Assembly (NCBI RefSeq): GCF_023373525.1
Contig: NZ_CP097218.1
Coordinates: forward strand, 3,534,001-3,598,000
Direction of reading: 5' to 3'
Length of the DNA stretch: 64,000 nt
From: Brachybacterium kimchii
GTDB taxonomy: Bacteria; Actinomycetota; Actinomycetes; Actinomycetales; Dermabacteraceae
The notes beneath the pieces were generated by a model. It made no database searches, was not told where the DNA came from, and saw only the letters and a program-made list of their open reading frames with translations. Of this stretch, positions 33,983 to 43,282 are shown one piece after another. Both the position numbers and the translations under genes were made by a program. Numbering within the stretch: position 1 is the stretch's first letter; each line of letters begins with the position of its first letter.

Positions 33983-34194
33983 TGAGCACGCGAGCGGCTC
34001 CGGCGGGCAGTCTCGTCGGCGCCCTGCGCGGGGTGCGGCGGTTCGCCCGCGGGGTGCTGGGGTCAGACGCCTACGACCGCTACCTGCACCATCACCGGAT
34101 CACCGGCTGCGCGCATGCGCCGCTGAGCGAGAAGGAGTTCTGGCGCCGGAAGTACGCCGAGCAGGGCGAGAACCCCTCCGCCGGCTGCTGCTGA
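33982..34194 (+). CDS. ybdD: YbdD/YjiX family CstA accessory protein
   Basis: 70 residues. The conserved pattern RRFARGVLGSDAYDRYLHHH followed by HPLSEKEFWRRKYAE-like HAPLSEKEFWRRKYAEQG matches YbdD/YjiX, the small cytosolic partner required by CstA-type transporters. Its ATG shares one base with the cstA stop (TGATG), so translation is coupled. It ends in a Cys-Cys pair. Confidence 0.92.
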   Translation: MSTRAAPAGSLVGALRGVRRFARGVLGSDAYDRYLHHHRITGCAHAPLSEKEFWRRKYAEQGENPSAGCC

Positions 34195-34323
34195 GCGGGG
34201 CGGCCGGGTCGCTCCGGCGGCCCGGCCCCGTCCCTCGGCCTCTCTTTACGGCTCCCTCCCGCGGTGCCATGCTCGTCGTACTCCCCGCGCAGCGCTGCGC
34301 GGACCCGTCGACGGGAGCTCGGC

Positions 34324-35472
34324 ATGACCCCGACCCATGACACCCCGCCCACCATGGCCGCCGTGCGGCTAAGGGGGCACGGAGGACTCGACCAGCTGGA
34401 GTTCTCCCGTGACGTCCCCACCCCGAGCCCGGCGGCCGGGGAGGTGCTGATCGACGTCCACGCCTGCGGGATGAACAACACCGACGTGTGGGTGCGCGAG
34501 GGCGCCTACGGCAGCGACACCGACCCCGGTGAGGTCTCCACGTGGCGGCGCGGGCGCTCGACCCTCGAGTTCCCGCGGATCCAGGGCGCGGACATCGTCG
34601 GCCGCATCGTCGCCGTCGGCCCCGGGGTCGACGCCTCCCGGATCGGCGAGCGGGTGATGGTCGACTTCAGCATCTACCACCGGCCCGAGGGCGACGACTC
34701 CCTCGCCGACATCGACTACATCGGCCACGGCCGCGACGGCGGGTACGCCGAGTACGTCGCCGTGCCCGAGGAGAACGCCTACGAGATCACCGCCGACATC
34801 CCCGACGCGGGCCTCGCGACCTTCTGCTGCGCCTACCTCACCGCCGAGCAGATGCTCGTGCGCGCCCGTCTCGCCGAGGGGGAGAGAGTGCTGGTCACCG
34901 GCGCATCCGGGGGAGTGGGGTCGGCGATCCTGCAGCTCGCGCGGGTGCGCGGGGCGGTCCCCTATGCGGTCTCGAGCCCCGGCAAGGAGGACGCGCTGCG
35001 CGCGATCGGCGCCGAGGACGTGATCCTGCGCGGCTCGGGGGACCTCGTCGAGGAGGTCGCGAGGGCGGCCGACGGCCCCATCGACGTGGTCGCCGATCTC
35101 GTCGCGGGGCCGATGTTCAACGACCTGCTGCGGATCCTGCGGCCGGAGGGCCGGTACACGACGGCCGGCGCGATCGGCGGGCCCGTCGTCGACCTCGACC
35201 TGCGCACCATGTACCTCAAGCAGCTCGAGCTGCACGGCTCCTCGCAGGGGACACGCACCGCGTTCCGGCGGCTCGTCGGCTACATCGAGGACGGCCGGAT
35301 CCGGCCGCTGCTGGACCGCACCTTCCGCCTCTCCGACTTCCACGAGGCCCAGCGCACCTTCATGGGCAAGACGTACATCGGCAAGCTCGTGGTCGTGCCC
35401 GACCGGCACTGGGACGAGGTCGGGGCGCCGTTCGCCCACGACGGCGCGGCGGGCGATCCCGATGCGCCGTGA
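34324..35472 (+). CDS. MDR-family zinc-less oxidoreductase (quinone-oxidoreductase-like)
   Basis: 382 residues. The GroES-like N-terminus has ACGMNNTDVWVREGAYG near 50 and IQGADIVGRIVAVGPGVD near 92. The cofactor motif is VLVTGASGGVGSAILQLA near 192. No structural-zinc Cys cluster is present. Unlike short quinone reductases it has an insertion around the substrate site (SIYHRPEGDDSLADIDYIG). It uses NAD(P)H; the substrate is unknown. GGAG precedes the ATG. The next gene starts inside its 3' end, so the two act together. Confidence 0.82.
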   Translation: MTPTHDTPPTMAAVRLRGHGGLDQLEFSRDVPTPSPAAGEVLIDVHACGMNNTDVWVREGAYGSDTDPGEVSTWRRGRSTLEFPRIQGADIVGRIVAVGPGVDASRIGERVMVDFSIYHRPEGDDSLADIDYIGHGRDGGYAEYVAVPEENAYEITADIPDAGLATFCCAYLTAEQMLVRARLAEGERVLVTGASGGVGSAILQLARVRGAVPYAVSSPGKEDALRAIGAEDVILRGSGDLVEEVARAADGPIDVVADLVAGPMFNDLLRILRPEGRYTTAGAIGGPVVDLDLRTMYLKQLELHGSSQGTRTAFRRLVGYIEDGRIRPLLDRTFRLSDFHEAQRTFMGKTYIGKLVVVPDRHWDEVGAPFAHDGAAGDPDAP

Positions 35473-36493
35473 ACGCACGATCGAGCTGATCGACACGCAG
35501 TCCGGCGGGGACGTCAGCCGCATCGTGATCGCCGGCATCGAGCCGGTACCGGGCGCGACGGCGCTCGAGAAGGCACGCTTCCTGCAGCGCGAGGGCGACG
35601 GCCTGCGGCGCCTGCTGCTCTCCGAGCCCTACGGCGACCCCGCGATGTCCGTCGACCTCATCGTCGAACCCGGGCATCCCGAGGCGCAGGCCGGCTACAT
35701 CATCATGGAGGCCATGGGGTACCCGATGTACTCGGGGTCCAACACGATCTGCACCGCGACCGCCCTGCTGGAGAGCGGGACGATCGCGATGACCGACGGC
35801 GTGCAGAGCGTGGTCCTGGAGTCGCCCGCCGGCCTCGCCCGCATCACCGCCGACTGCGCCGACGGCCGCGTCGAGTCCGTGACCACGCGCGGCGAGCCCG
35901 CCTTCGTCGCCGATCGCGACCTCGTCGTCGACGCGCCCGGGATCGGCCCGGTCCGCTTCGACCTGGTGTGGAGCGGGGCCTACTACGCGATGGTCCGCGC
36001 CGCCGACCACGGCTTCGCGGTCGCGGCCGACGAGCAGATCGCCCTCGCCGCCTTCGGCGACGCCTTCGTGCGCGCCGCCCGGCCCGGCCTGCGCCACGAG
36101 CATCCCTCCCTCGGGGACGTCGGCCCGCTGCCGTTCGTGCACTTCATGGGCGAGATCCGCGCGATGGCGGGCGGGGGACTCGAGTCGCCGTCGGCCACCT
36201 ATGTGCATCCGGGCGTGATCTGCCGCAGCCCCACCGGGACCGGCACCTCGGCCCGGCTCGCGCTGATGGCCGCGGACGGCGACCTCGCCCCCGGCGGCAC
36301 CCTGGAGACGATCTCCCCGCGCGGGTCGCGGTTCCTCGGCACCCTGACCGGGCCCGCCGAGGTCGGCGGCTTGCCCGCATGGGACTCGACGACCACCGGC
36401 ACGGCGCGGCTGCTCGCGCGCTCGCACGTGACCGTGGACCTCGATGACCCGCTCGTGGACGCCTCGGACCTGGAGGCGCTGCTGCGGGAGTGA
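35462..36493 (+). CDS. proline racemase-superfamily protein with Ser/Thr in place of both catalytic Cys
   Basis: 343 residues. The fold is the proline racemase/hydroxyproline epimerase type. The first catalytic site, usually MCGH, reads MYSGSNT with Ser91. The second, usually SPCGTGTSA, reads SPTGTGTSA with Thr258. Thr at the second site is known in trans-3-hydroxy-L-proline dehydratases; Ser at the first is a further departure. Racemase chemistry needs two general bases, so dehydratase or other one-base chemistry is more likely. The ATG overlaps the upstream oxidoreductase by 11 bp, suggesting sequential steps on a (hydroxy)proline-like substrate. Confidence 0.8.
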   Translation: MRRERTIELIDTQSGGDVSRIVIAGIEPVPGATALEKARFLQREGDGLRRLLLSEPYGDPAMSVDLIVEPGHPEAQAGYIIMEAMGYPMYSGSNTICTATALLESGTIAMTDGVQSVVLESPAGLARITADCADGRVESVTTRGEPAFVADRDLVVDAPGIGPVRFDLVWSGAYYAMVRAADHGFAVAADEQIALAAFGDAFVRAARPGLRHEHPSLGDVGPLPFVHFMGEIRAMAGGGLESPSATYVHPGVICRSPTGTGTSARLALMAADGDLAPGGTLETISPRGSRFLGTLTGPAEVGGLPAWDSTTTGTARLLARSHVTVDLDDPLVDASDLEALLRE

Positions 36494-36532
36494 GCACGCG
36501 GCGCGATGTCGCCCGCATGCTCACGCCCGGGC

Positions 36533-38059
36533 TCACTCCCCGCGCACGAACTGGCCGAGGTGCTCGCCGAGGGCCACGCGGCTGGGCTCGTGGACGTACA
36601 TCATGTGCCCCGCCTCGTAGTACTCGATGCGGATCCGCTCGCGGTAGTCGTCGGTGGGGATCGGCAGGTGCGCGAGCACGTGCTCGCTCGCGTGGAACGG
36701 GGTCGCCGCGTCGTGGTAGCCGTGGGCGACGAACACCCTGGTGGACGGCACCTTCCGCAGGACCCGGGCGAGGTCCGAGGCGACCTCCACGCTGCGGTTC
36801 TCGAACTCCTTGTAGCTCCAGGGATGCACCCTGGGGGAGAAGATCTCGTAGACCACGTCGGAGGTGAAGCCGAGCTCGGCGGTCAGGTACTGGTTGATGG
36901 CGGCGGTGTACGAGGGGCCCAGCTCGTCGGTCGACGGGTCGGTCTCCATGGTCGCGGCGTTGAGGTTGCCGGCGGGGGCGCTGAAGCGCCCGTCGATGCG
37001 GCCGACGATCCGGCCCTCCTCCCGCAGCACCTCCGCGAGATAGGCCATGTGCTCCACGCGCAGGTCGGCCCGCTCCACCCAGTCGGGGCCGACGCCGATG
37101 AGCGCCGCGATCTGCTCGGCGGCCTCGCGCTTCTCCTCGGGGTCCAGGCGGTGGCCCTGGGCGAGGAGCTGCGGATACTCGGTCTCGGCGAAGGCCTCCG
37201 CCTCGTCGACGACCTCGAGCAGCGAGCGGCCCGGGTGCTTGCCGTGCGCGTGCGCGATCGCCGCATAGGTGGGGAGGTAGTGCAGGTACGGGGCATCGTT
37301 GCCGGCGGGGAAGTCCTCGGCGAACACGATCGTGGAGAAGTCCAGGACCGGGGAGAGCAGCGCGATGCCTGCGGGGGCGACGTTGAAGCGATCCACGAGT
37401 CGGCCCGCGACGGCGCTCGCCCGGGTGGTGCCGTAGGACTCGCCGACGAGGTGCACCGGGGAGAGCCAGCGCTCGTTGCGGGTCAGCCAGTCCATGATGA
37501 AGTCCGCCACGAGGTCGCGGTCGGCCGTGATCCCGTGGTGGCGGTCGGGCTTCGCGCCGGGCGCGGGCCGTGAGTACCCGGTCGACATCGCATCGACGAC
37601 CACCAGGTCCGCGTCCTTCAGGATCGTCTCGTGGTTGTCGAGGAGGCCGAACGGAGGAGGGGTGAGGGCGCCGGCGTCACCGGAGTCGACGCGCCGCGGG
37701 CCCAGCAGCCCCAGGTGCAGCCACACGGTCGAGGAGCCGGGGCCGCCGTTGAAGGCGAACACCACGGGGCGCTGGGAGCCGCGATCGGTCGCGACGTAGC
37801 TGACGGCGAACAGCTCCGCGTAGGCGGTGCCGCGCGCATAGGCCTCGCCCTCGGGCTCCTCGGTGAGCACGTGCGTGCCGGCGGTCGCCGTGTAGGTGAG
37901 GGAGGAGCCGTCGGGCAGCTCGAGCAGATGGGCGGTGGTCTCCAGGCGGTCCTCGGGCTTCGGGCGCGTCTCCCCGCCCTCGCCGAGCGCGCCGGCCGCG
38001 GCCCCCGCGGCAGCGGCCTCGGTCGCGGTGGTGTTCGAGGGGCTGTGGGACTCGGTCAT
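36533..38059 (-). CDS. S10 serine carboxypeptidase
   Basis: 508 residues. The catalytic serine is in VGESYGTTRAS near residue 195, Asp in HGYHDAATPF near 440, and His in YYEAGHMMYVH near 480. The oxyanion-hole motif FNGGPGSSTVW lies near 100, as in S10 peptidases. No classical signal peptide is seen; the N-terminus is Ala-rich and the protein may be cytoplasmic. GGAGGA lies 7 nt before the ATG. It shares a divergent region with a TetR gene, a possible regulator. Confidence 0.9.
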   Translation of the reverse strand: MTESHSPSNTTATEAAAAGAAAGALGEGGETRPKPEDRLETTAHLLELPDGSSLTYTATAGTHVLTEEPEGEAYARGTAYAELFAVSYVATDRGSQRPVVFAFNGGPGSSTVWLHLGLLGPRRVDSGDAGALTPPPFGLLDNHETILKDADLVVVDAMSTGYSRPAPGAKPDRHHGITADRDLVADFIMDWLTRNERWLSPVHLVGESYGTTRASAVAGRLVDRFNVAPAGIALLSPVLDFSTIVFAEDFPAGNDAPYLHYLPTYAAIAHAHGKHPGRSLLEVVDEAEAFAETEYPQLLAQGHRLDPEEKREAAEQIAALIGVGPDWVERADLRVEHMAYLAEVLREEGRIVGRIDGRFSAPAGNLNAATMETDPSTDELGPSYTAAINQYLTAELGFTSDVVYEIFSPRVHPWSYKEFENRSVEVASDLARVLRKVPSTRVFVAHGYHDAATPFHASEHVLAHLPIPTDDYRERIRIEYYEAGHMMYVHEPSRVALGEHLGQFVRGE

Positions 38060-38247
38060 GGAGATCCTCCGCTGCGTCGTGGGTGGCCTCCACCGATCGT
38101 ACGGACGGCAGCGGCCGCCGTGGGCGCTTCCGCGGACGCCCTCGCGGTCGCGGCGCTCGCCGTTGAACACCGAGTGGGTGGTAGGTATTCTCGTGCGGGA
38201 CGGCGGATCCGTCGTCGACCATCCCCGTGCTCAGCAGGAGGAAGCGC

Positions 38248-38877
38248 ATGCCCACCGCGCACGAGACCGCGCCCCACCGGCGCGGGAGCTACGCCCCGGG
38301 GCAGGCGGCGCGCGCACGGATCCTCGACGCCGCGACGGAAGCGTTCGGGGAGCACGGCTACCGCGGCGCCTCCCTCGCCTCGATCGGCCGCATGGTCGGG
38401 ATGACCCAGCAGGGCGTGCTGCATCACTTCCCGACCAAGCCCACGCTGCTGCTGGCGGTCCTCGAGGAGAGGGACCGGCGCGGGCAGCTGACGTGGCCGG
38501 AGGGCCGCGCGTTCTCGGGGACCGAGGTCCTCGACGCGTGGGACGCGACCGTCGCCGACAACGTCGAGCGCTACGGCCTGGTGCGCCTGGCGCACGTGCT
38601 CGGGGCGGAGGCGACGGAGGAGGGCCATCCGGCGCGTGAGTACTTCCTCCGCCACATCGACATCGGCCGCACCATGCTGCGCGAAGGGTTCGCGGCCGGC
38701 GTCGCCTCGGGCGAGCTGCGCGATGACCTGGACTACGAGCTCGTCATCCGCCAGGTGATCGCGATGAGCGAAGGACTGGAGAACCAGTGGCTCATCGACC
38801 CCGACGGCATCGACATCGTCGCCTGCTTCCACGACTTCACCCGTGCCCTGCGCGCACGGATCCGTCGGCCCGTCTGA
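38248..38877 (+). CDS. TetR-family regulator
   Basis: 209 residues. The helix-turn-helix is RILDAATEAFGEHGYRGASLASIGRMVGMTQQGVLHHFPTKPT (residues ~25-70, quoted in part: GASLASIGRMVGMTQQGVLHH). The C-terminal domain is helical with HIDIGRTMLREGF. The ATG at 38248 has AGGAGG 6 nt upstream; a GTG at 38227 is less likely. It faces away from the S10 peptidase, so self-control and control of that gene or of the arginase-family gene 105 bp downstream are all possible. Confidence 0.9.
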   Translation: MPTAHETAPHRRGSYAPGQAARARILDAATEAFGEHGYRGASLASIGRMVGMTQQGVLHHFPTKPTLLLAVLEERDRRGQLTWPEGRAFSGTEVLDAWDATVADNVERYGLVRLAHVLGAEATEEGHPAREYFLRHIDIGRTMLREGFAAGVASGELRDDLDYELVIRQVIAMSEGLENQWLIDPDGIDIVACFHDFTRALRARIRRPV

Positions 38878-38982
38878 CCCCGCACGCCCGGCGCGCCCCG
38901 GGCGACCCGCGATGGCAATCCCCTGACCGACCCGCCGTCCCATGACCGACCACCCCGCCACCCGGAAAGGCATTCGATCGCG

Positions 38983-39879
38983 ATGACGCATCCCGACCGC
39001 TCCGACACCCTCCGCCTCGTCTGGCCCCAGTGGCAGGGCGCCGGACGCGAGAACGTCACGTCCCTCCTGCCCGAGTTCCCCGCCCCGGTCGCCCGCCACG
39101 GCTACGTCGTCGGCTCCCGGATCCTCGACGCGATCATCCCCGCGCACGACGGCCCCACCGAGCACGTCGTCGTGGAGATGTCCGAACCCGAGGAGGGGTC
39201 GACGGGCGGCATCGAATCGCGCGCGAGCATCCTCGCCTCCCTCGCCGCCGCCCAGGAGGCGATCGCCCGGCACGACGCGGAGCGCATCCTCACCCTCGGC
39301 GGCGAGTGCTCCGTGAGCGTCGCCCCGTTCGCCGCGCTCGCCGAGCGCCACGGCGAGGACCTCGCCGTGGTGTGGATCGACGCGCACCCCGACGCGGACA
39401 CCCCGGAGACCGGATACGACGGGTACCACGCGATGGCGGCGTCCGTCCTCACCGGGCACGGCGACGCCGAGGTCCTGGATCGCCTGCCGGCCACGATCGA
39501 TCCCTCCCGCTTCGCCTACGCCGGCCTGCACGCCGGCGAGCCCGACGCCCTGGCGAACGTGCCCGCGTGGGGACTCACGACCATCGGCCCGGATCAGCTG
39601 CGCACATCGAGCGACGCGCTGCTCGCATGGCTGGCCTCGACAGGGGCGACGAAGGTCGCCATCCACCTCGACGTCGACACCGTGGACAGCGACGAGATCA
39701 CCTTCGGGCTCGGCGAGGTCCCCGGGGGCCTCACCAGCGCGCAGGTCCACCGGGTGATCGCCGATGTCGACAGCGCGTACGACGTGGTGGGCCTGACGAT
39801 CGCCGAGTACATCCCGCGGCAGGTGATGGCCCTGCAGGGCATGCTGCGAGGTCTCCCGCTCGTCGACCGACGGGCCTAG
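38983..39879 (+). CDS. arginase/ureohydrolase-family protein with a Cys-substituted metal motif
   Basis: 298 residues. Two metal motifs are intact: WIDAHPDAD (Asp133, His135, Asp137) and IHLDVDTVD near 227. The first motif, GGDH in arginases and agmatinases, reads GGECS, so the usual metal-binding His is Cys109. Variants of this kind are annotated only as arginase family. The enzyme may bind one metal or use another substrate than arginine or agmatine. It follows a TetR gene and ends tail-to-tail with the debranching enzyme, overlapping by 4 bp. Confidence 0.82.
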   Translation: MTHPDRSDTLRLVWPQWQGAGRENVTSLLPEFPAPVARHGYVVGSRILDAIIPAHDGPTEHVVVEMSEPEEGSTGGIESRASILASLAAAQEAIARHDAERILTLGGECSVSVAPFAALAERHGEDLAVVWIDAHPDADTPETGYDGYHAMAASVLTGHGDAEVLDRLPATIDPSRFAYAGLHAGEPDALANVPAWGLTTIGPDQLRTSSDALLAWLASTGATKVAIHLDVDTVDSDEITFGLGEVPGGLTSAQVHRVIADVDSAYDVVGLTIAEYIPRQVMALQGMLRGLPLVDRRA

Positions 39880-41876
39880 ACCAGCCCGAGCGCCCGGGCG
39901 ATCGGGACGGCGCTCGCCGCGGCCCACGCCTGCGGACGGCACGAGGCCGGGTAGGGCAGGGGCGCGCAGACCTCGTCGGCGCTCTGCCCGCCGAACAGCT
40001 CGGGAAGCCGCTGGTCGAAGGCGCCCGCGGCCCGCAGCAGACCGCGCGCGAGCATCTGCGCCTCGTCCACGAAGCCCGCGCGGAGCATGCCGCGCAGGAT
40101 GTACCCGGTGTCATGCGTCCACACGCTGCCGCCGTGGTAGCGCAGCGGCCCGTATCCGCCGTTGTCGGTCGAGAGGGTGCGGATGCCGAAGCCCGAGAAC
40201 AGCGTCGGGTCCATGAGGCGATCCACGACCAGGCGCTCCTGGTCCGCGTTTAGCAGGCCGGTCCCCAGCAGGTGTCCCATGTTCGAGGCGACGCCGTCGA
40301 CCGGGCGCTCGGCGCCGTCGAGGGCGAGCGCGGGGTACCGACCGCGCGCGTCCTCGCACCAGAAGCGTGCGTGGAACGTCTCGCGCAGATGCGCGGCGAA
40401 GGTGCGCAGGCGGGCGGGGAGATCCGCGGACGACGGGTCCCTCGGGGCGCCGCGCTCGAGCAGGTCGGCGGCGTGCAGCGCGGCGGCATAGGCGTATCCC
40501 TGGACCTCGGCGAGGGCGATCGCGCCGCTCGCGAGGGAGCCGTCCGCGCGGCGGATCGAGTCGTCGGAGTCCTTCCAGCCCTGGTTCGCCAGGCCGTGCC
40601 CGCTCTCGTCGACGTACTCCAGCAGACCGTCGCCGTCGGCATCGGCGTGCTCGAGGAGCCAGCGGGCGGCGGCCTCGAGGTGCGGGAGCAGGTCGGTGAG
40701 CACCGTGGCGTCGAGGCCCGCGTCGAGGGCGTCGTGCAGGAGCTCGATCCACAGGGGCGTCGCGTCGATCGTGCCGAAGTAGACCGGCGGCAGATGGCTC
40801 TCGGCCATCTCCATGCCCTGGGCCCGCACTTCGTGGAGGATCTTGCCGGGCCGCTCGGCCGTGTCGGTCACGACGCGGGTGCCCTGCATGCTCGCGAGCG
40901 TGCGCAGGGTGCCCTCCGCGAGCGTGGTGTCGACGGGCAGGACCAGTGAGGCGGCGATGATCGAGTCGCGGCCGAAGAGGGTGAAGAACCACGGCGCGCC
41001 GGCCGCGGCGAAGCTGCGGGCCGGATCTCCCGGCACCTGCAGACGCAGCGCGTCGAGGTCCGCGAGGGAGCGGACCAGGAGGTCGCGGGCGGCCCGACGC
41101 TCGGGGTCCGCGTCCGGCGCGGCGGTGAGCGCGACGCTTCGGGGCTCGGCGGCCTCGAACGGGACGTCCGGGTCGGTGAACGCGAGCTCCCAGTCCGCCT
41201 CGGCCGTTCCGCGCGCCGGTGCTTCGAGGACGCAGTGCCAGGTGACGACGGGTCCGTCGACGTCCTGGACGAGCGTGCCAGTGCCGGTGCTCGCGTGGAG
41301 CACCGCCTCGCCCCGCTCACCGATCCGCCACCGCGCCGCACCGTCCCGGATGCGGGCCACGGGGCGGGCGGGGGCCTGCGCGAGCATCAGACTCGGGTCC
41401 TTGACCTGCGACATCGTCGCGCTGTCGGTGACGAGCCCGAGGCGCAGCGACAGGGTGCGCGGGCGGTCGTCGTCGTTGCGCAGGCGCAGCGTCTCGCGGA
41501 TGCCGCGGCCGGACGCTGTGCGCGTGCGCTCGAGGATCATGAGCGGGTCGCCCGGCAGATCGGGTGCGGTGACGACCCAACGGAACATGACCGCTTGTGC
41601 GCTGCGCGTCTCGGCGGGGAGGGGCGAGAGAGTGAGGTGCTCATGGTCCTCGTCCGCGGACTCGGCAGCGTCCTCGACCTCGCAGGTGAGGTCGGAGACG
41701 ACGCGGGTGTCTCCGAGATAGATGCCCTGCGCGCCGGCGCCCGTGATCGTGCCGTCGGGCGCCGACCAGGCCTGCAGTGGAGCGCGCAGCACCACGGCGA
41801 GGTCGTGGAGGAAGGGTTGGTGGTTCTCGAACTGCCGCGGCGCGGACGGGCTCGGGGAGGACGCGTGCGTGCTCAC
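39876..41876 (-). CDS. glycogen-debranching-type glycosidase (GDE N-terminal and (alpha/alpha)6 barrel)
   Basis: 666 residues. The N-terminal ~240 residues are a beta-rich GDE_N_bis domain (GIYLGDTRVVSDLTCEV, VLERTRTASGRGIRE-like ILERTRTASGRGIRETL). The catalytic barrel starts near FFTLFGRDSIIAASLVLP and includes LEYVDESGHGLANQGWKDSDDS and YHGGSVWTHDTGYIL. Amylo-alpha-1,6-glucosidase activity is the usual label, although many relatives act on other small oligosaccharides. No export signal. The start is GTG. No glycogen gene adjoins it. Confidence 0.85.
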   Translation of the reverse strand: MSTHASSPSPSAPRQFENHQPFLHDLAVVLRAPLQAWSAPDGTITGAGAQGIYLGDTRVVSDLTCEVEDAAESADEDHEHLTLSPLPAETRSAQAVMFRWVVTAPDLPGDPLMILERTRTASGRGIRETLRLRNDDDRPRTLSLRLGLVTDSATMSQVKDPSLMLAQAPARPVARIRDGAARWRIGERGEAVLHASTGTGTLVQDVDGPVVTWHCVLEAPARGTAEADWELAFTDPDVPFEAAEPRSVALTAAPDADPERRAARDLLVRSLADLDALRLQVPGDPARSFAAAGAPWFFTLFGRDSIIAASLVLPVDTTLAEGTLRTLASMQGTRVVTDTAERPGKILHEVRAQGMEMAESHLPPVYFGTIDATPLWIELLHDALDAGLDATVLTDLLPHLEAAARWLLEHADADGDGLLEYVDESGHGLANQGWKDSDDSIRRADGSLASGAIALAEVQGYAYAAALHAADLLERGAPRDPSSADLPARLRTFAAHLRETFHARFWCEDARGRYPALALDGAERPVDGVASNMGHLLGTGLLNADQERLVVDRLMDPTLFSGFGIRTLSTDNGGYGPLRYHGGSVWTHDTGYILRGMLRAGFVDEAQMLARGLLRAAGAFDQRLPELFGGQSADEVCAPLPYPASCRPQAWAAASAVPIARALGLV

Positions 41877-41930
41877 CGCTTCATGCTTGCACGCGCGGTC
41901 TTCGTGCGCTCGGCGAATGCACGCCCGCGC

Positions 41931-42590
41931 TCAGTCCAGCGCCTGCTGCCAGAACGCGGCCTCCATGCGGGTGGCCGTGCGGAAGATCCTCTCGAGCCGC
42001 GCCCGGCGGTGGGCAGGCAGGTCGCCGCCCGCGAGCTCGTCGAGCCGCGCGGCGGCCACGGCGGCGCTCGCCTGGAACTCCTGCCCCGCGTACTCGGCGA
42101 TCCACTCGCCGTAGGGATGCTCGGCGCCCTCGGCGAGGCGCGGCGCGAGCGCGGTCCCGATCTCCGCATAGCCGATCGCGCAGGGCGCGAGGGCGACCTG
42201 CAGGTCCAGGGCGTCCCCGGCCATGCCGGTGTCCAGGACGAAGCGCGTGTAGGCGACGGTGCCGGGCTTCTCGTCGGCCGTCTCGAGCACCTCGCGGTCG
42301 ATGCCCCACGACGCCGTGAGCCGCACGTGCAGAGCGGTCTCGGTGACGATCGCGGTCAGGGAGTCCGCGGCCGAGCGGATGCCCTCGAGAGTGTCGGCCT
42401 TGTACGCGGCCAGGGCATTGGCCCGCGCGAACTGGAAGAGGAACAGGTAGTCCTGGACCAGGTAGTCCTGGAAGGCGGCCAGGGGGAGCGTGCCCTCGCC
42501 CAGCCGCGTCACGAAGGGATGGTGGACGTAGGCGTCCCAGTCCTCGGCGGCGGAGGCCTTGAGCCGGTCGAACAGGGAAGGTGCGCTCAT
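41931..42590 (-). CDS. tenA: TenA/thiaminase II, Cys-type
   Basis: 219 residues. Active-site positions are Asp47 (VQDYLFLF), Cys137 (LAPCAIGYAEIG, the nucleophile of thiaminase II), and the C-terminal Glu in TRMEAAFWQQ. TenA_C proteins hydrolyse aminopyrimidine to hydroxymethylpyrimidine in thiamine salvage. Its ATG overlaps the stop of a second TenA-like gene (ATGA), and both lie behind a TPP riboswitch. Confidence 0.92.
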   Translation of the reverse strand: MSAPSLFDRLKASAAEDWDAYVHHPFVTRLGEGTLPLAAFQDYLVQDYLFLFQFARANALAAYKADTLEGIRSAADSLTAIVTETALHVRLTASWGIDREVLETADEKPGTVAYTRFVLDTGMAGDALDLQVALAPCAIGYAEIGTALAPRLAEGAEHPYGEWIAEYAGQEFQASAAVAAARLDELAGGDLPAHRRARLERIFRTATRMEAAFWQQALD

Positions 42591-43276
42591 GCCGACGCCC
42601 CCTCGGGGGCCGTCTCGTAGGCCGCGTCGAAGAAGTCGTTCTCGAGCCGGACGGTGCGCGCGAAGAAGCTGCGCACGCGCTCGGGGTCCTCGATCTCGGC
42701 GGCGTCGAGCTCGGCGCGCAGGAAGTCCACGAGATCGCGGAAACCGGGACCGTCGTGCAGGGAGATCCACTCGGCGTGGACGAAGCTCTCGGGCAGGGGA
42801 GCGGGCGCCCTGGTCGCCCAGTCCAGGTAGAGCCATTCGGTGACCAGCAGGACCGCGAGGATCGCGGCGTGGTCGCGGGTCTCCGCGGCCTCGCGGAACA
42901 CGTCGAGGAAGCCGTCGGTGGGTGCGGTGTTCGGGATCTGCGCGCGCTGCTCCTCGCTCACCCCGAGCGCGTCGAGGGCGCGCAAGAAGTACGTGTTCTC
43001 GTCACCGGCGACCTCTCCGGCGAAGCGCGCGAAGCGCAGCCGGGCGGCGGGGGTGCGGGCGGTGGCCAGCGCGGCGCCGATCAGCTGCAGGAAGGCGTCG
43101 AGGAAGCGATGGTCCTGCACCAGGTAGCGCGCCATCACCTCGTCCGGGACGGTTCCCGCGTGCAGCTCGCGCACGAAGCGGTGACCGACGGCGCGCTCCC
43201 ACGCCTGGGCGTGCTGGTGGCGCAGGGACGCCGTCAACGCGGCATCCTCGAAGAACGGACGTGGGGCACGTGTCAT
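42587..43276 (-). CDS. TenA-like protein, Glu-type (TenA_E)
   Basis: 229 residues. It keeps Asp55 (YLVQDHRFLD) and the TenA helical fold, but the nucleophilic Cys region reads LVTEWLYLDWA with Glu147 in its place, as in TenA_E proteins. Such plant and bacterial proteins have been linked to salvage of N-formyl-aminopyrimidine or related damaged thiamine. It is the first gene after the TPP riboswitch, whose 3' strand includes its ribosome site, and it is translationally coupled to the Cys-type TenA. Confidence 0.88.
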   Translation of the reverse strand: MTRAPRPFFEDAALTASLRHQHAQAWERAVGHRFVRELHAGTVPDEVMARYLVQDHRFLDAFLQLIGAALATARTPAARLRFARFAGEVAGDENTYFLRALDALGVSEEQRAQIPNTAPTDGFLDVFREAAETRDHAAILAVLLVTEWLYLDWATRAPAPLPESFVHAEWISLHDGPGFRDLVDFLRAELDAAEIEDPERVRSFFARTVRLENDFFDAAYETAPEGASA

Positions 43277-43282
43277 GGCGGC

